64,000 nt of DNA, taken from Rhizobium sp. 11515TR (GTDB taxonomy: Bacteria > Pseudomonadota > Alphaproteobacteria > Rhizobiales > Rhizobiaceae). The notes under the pieces are model-generated. The model searched no databases. It was not told where the DNA came from and saw only the letters and a program-made list of their open reading frames with translations. The translations under genes and the position numbers were made by a program. The stretch lies in the NCBI RefSeq assembly GCF_002277895.1, contig NZ_CP022998.1, positions 849,501 to 913,500 on the forward strand, given 5' to 3'. This document shows, piece by piece, positions 44,882 to 52,990 of the stretch (positions are counted from its first letter, which is position 1; each line of letters opens with the position of its first letter).

Positions 44882-46098
44882 AGGAAGCTCCTCCCGTGCG
44901 GCCCTGCCGCAATTCCCAAATGTTTTGCAACCGTCTCGCCGATATCCGCATAGGTTTGACGGATGCCGATGGAACGGGATCGAATGCCTGGCCCGTAAGC
45001 CATGACGGGCACGCGCTCGCGTGTGTGATCGGTCCCGCGCCAGGTCGGGTCGCAGCCGTGATCGGCGGTCAGGATGACGAGATCGCCCGCCTTCAGCTTC
45101 TTGTGCACTTCAGGCAGCCGCGCATCGAAGGCCTCGAGCGCTGCGGCATAGCCCGGCACGTCGCGGCGGTGACCATAAACCATGTCGAAATCGACGAAAT
45201 TGGTGAAGACAAGATCGCCATCATCGGCTTCGTCCATAGCCTTCAGCGTGGCATCCATTAGCGCCATGTTGCCATTGGCCTTGATGACCCTGGAAATGCC
45301 CTGATGGGCAAAGATATCGCCGATCTTGCCGACGGCATGCACCGTGCGTTCGACCTTGACCAGACGGTCGAGCAGCGTCGGTTCCGGCGGCAGAACGGAG
45401 AAGTCGCGGCGGTTGCCGGTACGCTCGAAAGTCGCGGCGGCCTCGCCGACGAAGGGACGGGCGATGACGCGGCCGATATTGTAGGGATCGAGCAGGGTGC
45501 GCACGATCTTGCAGAGGCCGATCAGCCGGTCGAGGCCGAAATGCTGTTCGTGTGCTGCAATCTGGAAGACGGAGTCCGACGAGGTATAGCAGATCGGCTT
45601 GCCGCTACGGATGTGCTCTTCGCCAAGCCTGGCGATGATATCCGTGCCGGATGCATGGCAATTGCCGAGAATCCCTGGCAGATCGGCGGCTTCGCAGATG
45701 GCCTTCACCAGCTCCGGCGGAAAGGCATCGCCCTCTGCCGGAAAGTAACCCCAGTCGAACATGACGGGCGTACCGGCGATCTCCCAATGACCCGATGGCG
45801 TATCCTTGCCGCGGGAGGTTTCGCTGGCGCAGCCATAAAGGCCGTAGAGTTTTTCCGGCAGAGGCATGCCGGCGGGATAATTACCCGTCGCCGCCTTGGC
45901 GATCTCCAGCAGGCCGAGGCCGGACATGATCGGCAATGTCAACGGACCCTGACGCAGGCCTTCGCGATCGGCCGCGCCGGCGGCGCAGAACTCGGCAATA
46001 TGGCCAAGCGTATCGGCGCCCTCGTCACCATAGCTTGCCGCATCCGGGCCGCCGCCGACACCGAAAGAATCCAGAACGAAGAGAAAGGCGCGCGCCAT
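44878..46098 (-). CDS. deoB: Phosphopentomutase
   Basis: A 406-residue alkaline-phosphatase-superfamily mutase interconverting (deoxy)ribose-1- and 5-phosphates. It starts [16 protein letters not shown], with metal-binding Asp10 followed by [13 protein letters not shown]. The metal and phosphothreonine regions are present in DTPSGHWE, and [21 protein letters not shown] lies near the C terminus. It links PunA/DeoA products to DeoC. It is the first gene of a deoB-add unit running opposite to the main salvage operon. Confidence 0.96.
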   Translation of the reverse strand: MARAFLFVLDSFGVGGGPDAASYGDEGADTLGHIAEFCAAGAADREGLRQGPLTLPIMSGLGLLEIAKAATGNYPAGMPLPEKLYGLYGCASETSRGKDTPSGHWEIAGTPVMFDWGYFPAEGDAFPPELVKAICEAADLPGILGNCHASGTDIIARLGEEHIRSGKPICYTSSDSVFQIAAHEQHFGLDRLIGLCKIVRTLLDPYNIGRVIARPFVGEAAATFERTGNRRDFSVLPPEPTLLDRLVKVERTVHAVGKIGDIFAHQGISRVIKANGNMALMDATLKAMDEADDGDLVFTNFVDFDMVYGHRRDVPGYAAALEAFDARLPEVHKKLKAGDLVILTADHGCDPTWRGTDHTRERVPVMAYGPGIRSRSIGIRQTYADIGETVAKHLGIAAGPHGRSFL

Positions 46099-46231
46099 AG
46101 ATCACCCGATAGAATGCCGTCACCCGGCAGGTTTTCCGGGTTATTGGACGTCACCCATATAACGGAGGCATCGGCTTGGCAATTTTCCGTTTGGAAGCGG
46201 CATTTCGCGCAAGGTTTTGGCCGTCGGGCCT

Positions 46232-46822
46232 TCAACAGTCGCTGCAGCTGATCGAAGTGCCGACGCGCTGCCGGTAGTAATATTGCCGGCTGATGGTGAT
46301 CTGGTTTGTGCCGCTTGGCAGGAAATTGGCACCGAAGCTGAGGAGCTGATAGGGCAAGGCAAGCTCGCTACGGACGAGGAATGTGCTCGCCTGGTTCATG
46401 TTGGCCGGCACCGTGACCGTGGAGCCTGGTGTATACGGCCTGGTTCCGTCCTGCGCCCAAGACCAGGCGACGGTCGCATTGCCGGCCGTGTCGATCGCAA
46501 TGCCGGTGATCTTCAGCGTCAGGCCCGTCGTGCTATAGGGCGCGAAGATCGCGCCGGCAACCGAAGGCATGCCCGCAAGTACGGACTTGGTGACCGACGT
46601 CTGCTGCGAGACGATGTCTGCGATCGATCCTGCAGAACGGCTGGCACGTTTCGAGGCATTGAGGCCGACGGTAAGCTCGAATGCACCGAGATAAAGCATC
46701 AGCAATACGGGAAAAAGAATGGCGAATTCGATCGCGCCGACGCCATCTTTGTCGCGAGCGAAGCGTCTTAGTACGCCAAAGCGCGTACTTTCTTTCCCGA
46801 TTATGCTCTTGAGGCCGCTCAC
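46232..46822 (-). CDS. TadE/TadF-like pseudopilin-type protein
   Basis: A 196-residue protein with a Tad-type minor-pilin N terminus. A short basic leader ending RFARDKDGVGA is followed by IEFAILFPVLLMLYLGAFEL, one transmembrane helix beginning with the pilin-like IEF motif (Glu32). The remainder is extracytoplasmic and ends SISCSDC. TadE/F proteins are processed and assist assembly or tip formation of Flp pili. It overlaps the second TadE-like gene by four bases. Confidence 0.87.
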   Translation of the reverse strand: MSGLKSIIGKESTRFGVLRRFARDKDGVGAIEFAILFPVLLMLYLGAFELTVGLNASKRASRSAGSIADIVSQQTSVTKSVLAGMPSVAGAIFAPYSTTGLTLKITGIAIDTAGNATVAWSWAQDGTRPYTPGSTVTVPANMNQASTFLVRSELALPYQLLSFGANFLPSGTNQITISRQYYYRQRVGTSISCSDC

Positions 46823-47439
46823 GGATAATTCTCGTTCTGAAAGGCTGCAGTTGCGACGATGAGATAGACCGACGCCGAGCCGTCGGTTGGATGCACGTTG
46901 GTAAGATAGGGGCGCAGCAGATCCGTTATGATCTGCCAGCGATAATAGGCGCGCACCATGTTCAGCGATTTGGCACCGCCGGGTGTAAAAGTGAATCCAG
47001 TCGTGCTGAGATCGGAATAAGGATCGGTCGACGACTTGCGGGGGATCGTCGTCGGCATGGATGCGAAGCTCGAATAGCTCTCCACATCGAGATAGAGGCT
47101 TGCCGGCGTCTGTACTTCGGTGGAGGAGCAGGTAATGAGCACGGAAATCTGATTGCAGAATGCCTGCCGGAACTGCTGCGAAGTCGTATTGGCTGCCGTA
47201 ATCTGCCCGGTCCGGATCTGGCGCGACAGAGTATCAACGGCGTTTGAGACGACTTGCTCCGCGGTAAAGGCGACGAAGGTCTCGATAATGGCAAAGACGA
47301 TCAGAAAATAGGGGATCGCAAGCACGGCAAATTCGATCGCTGCTGTACCGTCCCGAGAACGCACGAATTCACGCAAGCTGCTTCGGGCACTGCGGCGTGC
47401 GCGGCCTGTATTGGCGTGAAGGGTATTATCTGGCGTCAT
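46819..47439 (-). CDS. TadE-like pseudopilin-type protein
   Basis: A 206-residue protein of the same design as its downstream partner. The leader ends SRDGTAA, then comes IEFAVLAIPYFLIVFAIIETFVAF with Glu35 at the pilin position. The exported part carries two Cys (FCNQISVLITCSS) that could form a disulfide. It is the first gene of a two-gene unit divergent from the main pilus operon, with the short secretin-N-domain gene upstream on the same strand. Confidence 0.87.
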   Translation of the reverse strand: MTPDNTLHANTGRARRSARSSLREFVRSRDGTAAIEFAVLAIPYFLIVFAIIETFVAFTAEQVVSNAVDTLSRQIRTGQITAANTTSQQFRQAFCNQISVLITCSSTEVQTPASLYLDVESYSSFASMPTTIPRKSSTDPYSDLSTTGFTFTPGGAKSLNMVRAYYRWQIITDLLRPYLTNVHPTDGSASVYLIVATAAFQNENYP

Positions 47440-47593
47440 GGGAAGTCCGCGGCGATTTACACGCGGACGACACTAGAATTGCTTTCTTGATAATCCGTTT
47501 CTCTTCTCTCTTCATATTTAGAGGAAACTGGGATTATCGTTTGCTGCTCAATTCTTTGAAAGTACTTTAGAATATTTGCGTTATCGAATGTTG

Positions 47594-48025
47594 TTATTGT
47601 CCGGCAGCAGCCGTTGGGGTTGTCGTCGTCGTATTGTTCTGCTGGGCATGCTGTTCGCAATTGGGCGTGCACGACAGCACGGCGCGATCCGTCTGGCGGA
47701 ACACACGGACTGTATTGCCTTCGTCGATCGACACCAGGATCTGCTCGTCCACGATGGCATTGCCGTCGGCGTCGAGCAGGATGATGTTTGTCGTGCCGAA
47801 GCTGCGGCCGGTCAGCACGATGGTTTTCGGATCGGCGACCGTCGCATCGGCGACTTGCGAATTGCCGACGATGACCTTGCTGACGGGGCGGTCCAGCTTC
47901 AATACGCGCGCGTGATCCATATAGACGCGCAGCATGCTTTCTCCGGCAGCGTGGGAAAGCTGTGGCGTCATGCCGGCCATGGCGACAATGCCGGCAAGGA
48001 ATGCTGTTCTGCCGCCGATTGGCAT
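47594..48025 (-). CDS. Stand-alone secretin N-domain protein (CpaC N-terminal-like)
   Basis: A 143-residue exported protein. A signal peptide of about 27 residues ends at SHAAGES. The body (ARVLKLDRPVSKVIVGNSQVADATVADPKTIVLTG and TNIILLDADG) matches the pilus-assembly N-terminal domain that opens CpaC/RcpA secretins. The secretin barrel is absent. The tail has SCTPNCEQ and a Thr run. Full-length CpaC is encoded at 50642-52174, so this is a separate short paralogue, perhaps a periplasmic partner of the secretin. Confidence 0.82.
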   Translation of the reverse strand: MPIGGRTAFLAGIVAMAGMTPQLSHAAGESMLRVYMDHARVLKLDRPVSKVIVGNSQVADATVADPKTIVLTGRSFGTTNIILLDADGNAIVDEQILVSIDEGNTVRVFRQTDRAVLSCTPNCEQHAQQNNTTTTTPTAAAGQ

Positions 48026-48428
48026 GGCTTGGCCTCTTGGAAAACTATGGCGAAAAGGATCTCTGGATAGAATGGGAAAGAATGGTGAATGAACGATTAA
48101 GGTTGTCTTCTGCCATGTAATTATGGCGCGTATGTCCCATACGGACCCTCTCCGTCGCCTTCTTGCGCAGATCGTGTATTAATTCGAGACGAATCGTATA
48201 TCGCACTAATATTCATACATCTAATAATTTCTATTTGGCTGAAGATTTTCTTTAAAAACATAAAGAAGAACATACAAGTCACATTAACTATTCTATTTTC
48301 GCTTTTGGATTTACTGCACATTAACCTAATTCTTTAAAGCGATGGAAACGGCGGGAAGCTACCGTGCAACTCATCCGATCAACGGCAACAGTTGGCGGAC
48401 GTGCTGTCAACAAAGTGGAGTTAAACTT
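48026..48428. promoter_or_regulatory. AT-rich promoter region of the pilin genes
   Basis: A 400-bp gap between the secretin-N-domain gene and the first pilin gene, much richer in AT than its surroundings (notably 48180-48340). It contains TTAACC at 48321-48326, a half-site like that of CtrA. One 66-codon minus-strand frame here lacks any protein-like features. The last 75 bp resemble the leader of the second pilin gene. Confidence 0.55.
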
Positions 48429-48611
48429 ATGTCCAAGCTTTTTTCGCGTTTCCTGAAGGATGAATCCGGCGCGACCGCAATTGAATATGGCCTGATCGCC
48501 GCCCTGATCTCGGTCGCCATCATCACCGGCGCGACGACCCTCGGCAATACGCTCAGCAACACGTTCCAGAATATCTCAAACAAGATGAACACTGCTTCGG
48601 CAGCGCATTAA
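48429..48611 (+). CDS. Flp-type pilin 1
   Basis: A 60-residue type IVb pilin precursor, homologous to CtpA/PilA. The leader MSKLFSRFLKDESG ends at Gly14, where the prepilin peptidase should cut, leaving ATAIEYGLIAAL with the conserved Glu19-Tyr20 pair of the Flp motif. One hydrophobic helix and a short polar tail follow. GGAG lies eight bases before the ATG. It is followed by a strong terminator and a near-identical second copy. Confidence 0.95.
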   Translation: MSKLFSRFLKDESGATAIEYGLIAALISVAIITGATTLGNTLSNTFQNISNKMNTASAAH

Positions 48612-48646
48612 TAGGTTCTGGTCGTGTAGCGGAACGCCTAAGACAG

Positions 48647-48683
48647 AAACCGCTCAGTTAAAATGAGCGGTTTTGCCTTTTGA
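48647..48683 (+). terminator. Terminator after pilin 1
   Basis: AAACCGCTCA (48647-48656) and TGAGCGGTTT (48664-48673) form a perfect 10-bp stem with a 7-base loop, followed by TTTTGCCTTTT. It should allow strong separate expression of the first pilin. Confidence 0.88.
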
Positions 48684-48859
48684 GGTGCCAGGCCCTGGAC
48701 ATCGTTATGATCAAGGCTAAGGCAACGTTTATTGCCCGCTGTGGGTGTCGGTCGCGGCATTTGGCGCGATGGCAACGGTGCGCAGCTACCATGAACGCAT
48801 CCGATCAACTGCAATCGTTTGTCAGACCCGCTGTCAAACAAATTGAATGGAGTAATTTC

Positions 48860-49042
48860 ATGTCCAAGCTTTTCTCGCGCTTCCTGAAGGATGAATCCGG
48901 CGCAACCGCCATAGAATATGGCCTGATCGCCGCCCTAATCTCGGTTGCCATTATTACTGGCGCAACCACCCTCGGTAATACACTAAGCAATACTTTTCAA
49001 AATGTCTCGAACCAGATGAATAATGCTTCGACAGCGCATTAA
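48860..49042 (+). CDS. Flp-type pilin 2 (tandem paralogue)
   Basis: 60 residues, identical to pilin 1 at 56 positions. The changes (I49V, K52Q, T55N, A58T) all lie in the C-terminal tail, while leader, cleavage site and helix are unchanged. The upstream 75 bp also resemble those of pilin 1, so the duplication included the leader. It has its own ATGGAGTAAT ribosome-binding region and no clear terminator, so it may read into the peptidase gene. Confidence 0.93.
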   Translation: MSKLFSRFLKDESGATAIEYGLIAALISVAIITGATTLGNTLSNTFQNVSNQMNNASTAH

Positions 49043-49135
49043 TGCATTCATGTATTTCAAAAGAACATTTAAGATGAAAATTGCGCAGTAAAACTAATGA
49101 TGTAAACTTTTAACATATCAGGCTGGATCATTGTC

Positions 49136-49639
49136 ATGCTTGAAACTACGGCTTTATTTATTTTCCCGCTCTGTATGTCGGTCGCGGCGATCTCGGATCT
49201 GCTGACCATGACGATCCCGAATCGCGTGTCGTTGGCGCTTGCGCTGTCGTTCCTTGTACTGGCGCCGATTTCGGGGCTTTCGGGCGCTGAAATCGCCATG
49301 CATCTTGCCGGAGCGGGCGCTGTGTTGTTCGCCTGCTTCACGCTGTTCGCACTGAACATCATGGGCGGCGGCGACGCGAAGCTGCTTGCGGCGGCTGCGC
49401 TTTGGTTCGGGTTCGATTCCTCTCTCATAGAGTTCCTGGTTTACGTCGCGTTCATCGGCGGCGCAGTCACTGTTTTGGTCATACTGCTGAGATCGCAGGC
49501 CATCACCATCATGGCTATGGGCTTGCCCTTACCGCACTCATTGACGGGTGCCAAAAAAATCCCTTACGGCATCGCCATCGCGATTGGTGGGATGCTCGCC
49601 TTCCCCTCGTCGGCGGTTCTTCTGGCTGCAGCGGCCTAA
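49136..49639 (+). CDS. cpaA: Flp prepilin peptidase
   Basis: A 167-residue inner-membrane aspartic peptidase of the A24 family, the short TadV/CpaA type without an N-methylation domain. The catalytic aspartates are Asp21 in AISDLLT and Asp80 in GGGDAKLLAA. About five membrane helices are predicted. It removes the pilin leader peptides, and probably those of the two TadE-like proteins. It follows pilin 2 and precedes cpaB by about 170 bp. Agrobacterium name: ctpB. Confidence 0.92.
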   Translation: MLETTALFIFPLCMSVAAISDLLTMTIPNRVSLALALSFLVLAPISGLSGAEIAMHLAGAGAVLFACFTLFALNIMGGGDAKLLAAAALWFGFDSSLIEFLVYVAFIGGAVTVLVILLRSQAITIMAMGLPLPHSLTGAKKIPYGIAIAIGGMLAFPSSAVLLAAAA

Positions 49640-49712
49640 AAGTACTCTGAACCTTAACGCAGGAGTATAGGAGATCTTTTCGAAAGAGAATTCTAATATA
49701 TGACAAGTAATC

Positions 49713-49751
49713 ATGGTTAAATAACAATAGATGTAACCAGCCGTTAACCAT
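49713..49751. promoter_or_regulatory. Inverted TTAACC-containing repeat upstream of cpaB
   Basis: ATGGTTAA (49713-49720) and TTAACCAT (49744-49751) are perfect 8-bp inverted copies in the AT-rich gap before cpaB. TTAACC resembles a CtrA half-site, and the same core recurs before pilin 1 and tadD. Function inferred. Confidence 0.5.
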
Positions 49752-49811
49752 AATTACACCAATTATCGGTCATTCTGCAGGGCGAAGAATCCTGTTCCTC
49801 AAGGAATGACC

Positions 49812-50627
49812 ATGAAACCCGCTCGCATAATGATACTCGCAGTGGCAGCCGTCGCGGCCGGGATGGCCGGTCTGCTCGCGATGCGCCTGGCTGGTTCGCG
49901 CGATATCGTTCCCCAGCAGATTGCAGCGGTCGTGGAGAAGGAGGCGACGATCAATGTCCTCGTTGCCGGTGCCAATCTGCCCGTCGGTTCGCGTCTGAAC
50001 GAGCAATCGATCCATTGGATGCCCTGGCCCGAAAGCGGCATCGTCAAAGGCCTCATCACCGAACGCGAGCGCCCAGATGCGCTGAAGGATCTGAGCGGTG
50101 CCGTAGTCCGCCTGCCGATCTTCGAGGGCGAGCCCATCCGCGAAGAAAAGGTCGCCGATTCCAACAGCCGTATCCTTTCGTCCTTGCTGCCGGCGGGCAA
50201 GCGGGCCGTCGCCACCGAAATTTCCGTCGCCACCGGAGCAGGCGGCTTCATCCTTCCGAATGACCGCGTCGACGTCATCATGGTGCGCAAGGGCTCGCAG
50301 CAGCAGCTTGTCACCGAAACCGTGCTCAGCAACGTCCGCGTTCTGGCTGTCGATCAGCAGATCGAGGAAAAGCAGGACGGAAGCAAGGCAGTCGTTGGGG
50401 CAACCGCAACGCTGGAGCTGACACCGGACCAGACGAAGGTCCTGGCGGTCGCGCATCAGATGGCCGATCGCCTGACCCTGGCACTACGTTCCGTTGCCGA
50501 CGCGCAGCAGCCGGATACGACGGCCGCCGATTATCTGCTGGCCGGGGACAATGGCGGCAGCATGATCCAAGTCATCAAATCGGGAGCGATCGTAACCGAC
50601 GGCCCAAGCGGGCCGAAACCGCAATGA
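49812..50627 (+). CDS. cpaB: Tad pilus assembly protein CpaB (RcpC-like)
   Basis: A 271-residue periplasmic protein with an N-terminal anchor (MKPARIMILAVAAVAAGMAGLLAM) and an SAF-type domain (VLVAGANLPVGSRLNEQSIHWMPWP) at about residues 42-100. The start at 49812 has AAGGA six bases upstream, whereas the ATG at 49806 touches that site. CpaB/RcpC proteins stabilise or gate the outer-membrane secretin. It begins the run cpaB-cpaC-cpaD-cpaE-cpaF-tadB-tadC. Agrobacterium name: ctpC. Confidence 0.92.
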   Translation: MKPARIMILAVAAVAAGMAGLLAMRLAGSRDIVPQQIAAVVEKEATINVLVAGANLPVGSRLNEQSIHWMPWPESGIVKGLITERERPDALKDLSGAVVRLPIFEGEPIREEKVADSNSRILSSLLPAGKRAVATEISVATGAGGFILPNDRVDVIMVRKGSQQQLVTETVLSNVRVLAVDQQIEEKQDGSKAVVGATATLELTPDQTKVLAVAHQMADRLTLALRSVADAQQPDTTAADYLLAGDNGGSMIQVIKSGAIVTDGPSGPKPQ

Positions 50628-50641
50628 GAAGGGGCGAGACG

Positions 50642-52174
50642 ATGTTAAAGACAAGCAAGAAAGCCAGCCTCCCCCTTGCCGTAAGCCTCTCCTTCTCGGT
50701 TGCCTTTGCCGGCCTGCCCTTGGCAGATGTTCCGGCCTTTCTGCGCACGCCTACAGCTTTTGCAGGCGGCTCGGACAGTATCGTCACAATAGCCGGCCTC
50801 GGCACGAAGCGCACGTTGAAGCTTGGTCTCAACAAGGCGCTCGTCGTCGATCTGCCGGCCGACGCCCATGACATCCTTGTCTCCGATCCCAAGATGGCCG
50901 ATGCGGTGACGCGGACCTCGCGCCGCATCTACCTTTTCGGCAAGACGGTCGGCCAGACCAACATCTTCATCTTCGGCGCCGACGGCAAAGAGATCGTCAG
51001 CCTCGATCTCCAGATCGAGCGCGATATTGCCGGCCTGCAGGATAATATCAAGCGCTTCATCCCGGACTCCGATATCAACGTCGAGATCATCTCCGACAAC
51101 ATCGTCCTCACCGGCATCGTGCGTACGCCGCAGGATTCGATCCGCGCGCAGCAGCTCGCTCAGGCCTTCCTCAAGGGAGGCGAAGCGACGACACGAAATC
51201 AGACTGCCTCGGGCAGCGGCGACAACAACGCAGTCGCCATTTTCGCCGAAGGGCGGCAGACCTCGCAGATCGTCAACATGCTCCAGATCGAAGGCGAGGA
51301 TCAGGTGACGCTCAAGGTGACCGTCGCCGAAATCAAGCGCAGCGTCCTGAAGCAGATTGGTTTCGACAACCTAGTCAGCAATTCCTCTGGCCTCGGCGTC
51401 GCTCAACTCGGCAATATCGGAAACACGGGAACCACGAATTTCCTGGGAGTAAACGGCGATCCCACAAACGCCACCGGCGCAGGTGGTATCTCGACACTCT
51501 TCAAATACGCGCTCGGGAAATACAATATTAGCACCTATCTGAATGCTCTCGAGCAGGCAGGTGCTGTGCGCACCTTGGCCGAGCCGACATTGACCGCCAT
51601 TTCCGGACAGGCTGCTACCTTCAATTCCGGTGGCCAGACGCTCTATTCCACGACCGACAAGGACGGCAACACGACGATCACGCCCTATACCTACGGTATT
51701 ACGCTGGCCTTCACGCCTGTGGTCCTGGCCGGTGGCCGCATCAGCCTGCATGTGCAGACCCAGGTCTCGGAACCCGTCGCATCGTCATCCACCCCGACCT
51801 ACAACCAGCGTGCCGCCAATACTTCGGTCGAGCTGCCATCCGGGGGATCGATCGCGCTTGCCGGCTTGCTGAGCGATAACGTACAGCAGACGACCTCGGG
51901 AACGCCGGGTGCATCGAAGATTCCGATTCTGGGTGCCCTGTTCCGTCAGAAGAGTTTCCAGCGGGATGAGAGCGAGCTTGTGATTATCGCGACTCCCTAT
52001 CTCGTGCGCCCCGTAGCGCGCGACAAGCTTGCCCGCCCCGACGACAATTTTTCTCCGACGAACGATGCCGGTGTCTTCTTCATGAACCGTGTCAACAAGA
52101 TCTACGGCCGCAAGGATGGTCCGCCGGTCGCCGACGCCGATTTCCACGGCACAGTCGGCTTCATCTACAAGTGA
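50642..52174 (+). CDS. cpaC: Outer-membrane secretin of the Tad pilus
   Basis: A 510-residue secretin. The start at 50642 lies after GAAGGGGCGAG, and an earlier start six codons upstream would overlap the ribosome-binding site. A signal peptide is followed by the pilus N-domain (LVVDLPADAHDILVSDPKMADAV), a BON-like segment (NVEIISDNIVLTGIV), then the secretin core with VRTLAEPTLTAISGQAA and the late motif KIPILGALFRQKSFQRDESELVIIATPYLV. It forms the pilus exit channel. Agrobacterium name: ctpD. Confidence 0.95.
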   Translation: MLKTSKKASLPLAVSLSFSVAFAGLPLADVPAFLRTPTAFAGGSDSIVTIAGLGTKRTLKLGLNKALVVDLPADAHDILVSDPKMADAVTRTSRRIYLFGKTVGQTNIFIFGADGKEIVSLDLQIERDIAGLQDNIKRFIPDSDINVEIISDNIVLTGIVRTPQDSIRAQQLAQAFLKGGEATTRNQTASGSGDNNAVAIFAEGRQTSQIVNMLQIEGEDQVTLKVTVAEIKRSVLKQIGFDNLVSNSSGLGVAQLGNIGNTGTTNFLGVNGDPTNATGAGGISTLFKYALGKYNISTYLNALEQAGAVRTLAEPTLTAISGQAATFNSGGQTLYSTTDKDGNTTITPYTYGITLAFTPVVLAGGRISLHVQTQVSEPVASSSTPTYNQRAANTSVELPSGGSIALAGLLSDNVQQTTSGTPGASKIPILGALFRQKSFQRDESELVIIATPYLVRPVARDKLARPDDNFSPTNDAGVFFMNRVNKIYGRKDGPPVADADFHGTVGFIYK

Positions 52175-52185
52175 GGAGCGGGACC

Positions 52186-52959
52186 ATGACACCAGCCTTT
52201 TCAACGAGCTCAACGAGAGAGCAAGAGATGGCCAGCCTCGAACGCAATACACCCCGCGGTGCCCGGCCTCGTTTTTCAAGATCGATGCTGATCCTCCCGA
52301 CATTGGCGCTGATATCGGCCGTCAGCAGCTGCGCCGGCTCCCCAGATGGCATGACGACGAGCGCCATCAGGGATGACTATCGCCAACGGCATCCCATCGT
52401 GCTTACCGAAAAGGAGCATAGCGTCGATATACCGGTCGCGGCCAGTGACCGGCATCTGACAACAGGCATGCGCGATACGGTTCGCGGTTTCGTGCAGGAT
52501 TACCGCGCCCATGCAAGCGGCACGGTGGAAATCCTGTCGCCGCGGCAATCGCCAAATGCCTTCGCCGCATCGGCGCTCAACTCGCAAATCCGTCGGGAGC
52601 TGGTCACGAACGGTATTCCGTCGGCGCGAATCGTCAACAGCTATTACCCGGCCGGGGGCCCGGGCGATGCTGCGCCGATCCGCCTGCGCTTTACCGCAAC
52701 GACGGCGGCCACCAATGCCTGCGGCCAGTGGCCGGACGATCTTTCCGACAACGCATTCGACAATCAGAACTACTATAATTTCGGCTGTGCGACCCAGCAC
52801 AATCTGGCAGCGCAGGTCGCCAATCCGACCGATCTGATTTCGCCGCGCGCGATGACGCCGATCGATGCCGATCAGCGCAGCAAGGTCATCAGCGATTATC
52901 GCACCGGCTCAACCCCGACCAGCACGGCGACGGTCGGCGGCTTCGGTAGCGGAAATTGA
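52186..52959 (+). CDS. cpaD: Tad pilus lipoprotein CpaD
   Basis: A 257-residue protein with a long basic N terminus, a hydrophobic stretch and the lipobox-like AVSSC, indicating an outer-membrane lipoprotein. The core has GFVQDYRAHASGTVEILSP and NFGCATQHNLAAQVANPTDLI, typical of CpaD. The ATG at 52186 lies after AGGAG. A GTG at 52171 and an ATG at 52228 are other options. CpaD helps secretin localisation. Agrobacterium name: ctpE. Confidence 0.9.
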   Translation: MTPAFSTSSTREQEMASLERNTPRGARPRFSRSMLILPTLALISAVSSCAGSPDGMTTSAIRDDYRQRHPIVLTEKEHSVDIPVAASDRHLTTGMRDTVRGFVQDYRAHASGTVEILSPRQSPNAFAASALNSQIRRELVTNGIPSARIVNSYYPAGGPGDAAPIRLRFTATTAATNACGQWPDDLSDNAFDNQNYYNFGCATQHNLAAQVANPTDLISPRAMTPIDADQRSKVISDYRTGSTPTSTATVGGFGSGN

Positions 52960-52990
52960 ACGCAAGAGGCTGGCGCAACGGGATGAAATC

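Noticed and set aside
48121..48321. A 66-codon minus-strand frame in the AT-rich pilin promoter region
   Set aside because: No ribosome-binding site, odd composition and no helix pattern. It is better explained as a promoter region.
48361..48440. Sigma-54 promoter before pilin 1 (TTGGCGGACGTGCTG)
   Set aside because: The GG and GC elements are seven bases apart rather than ten, so the spacing does not fit.
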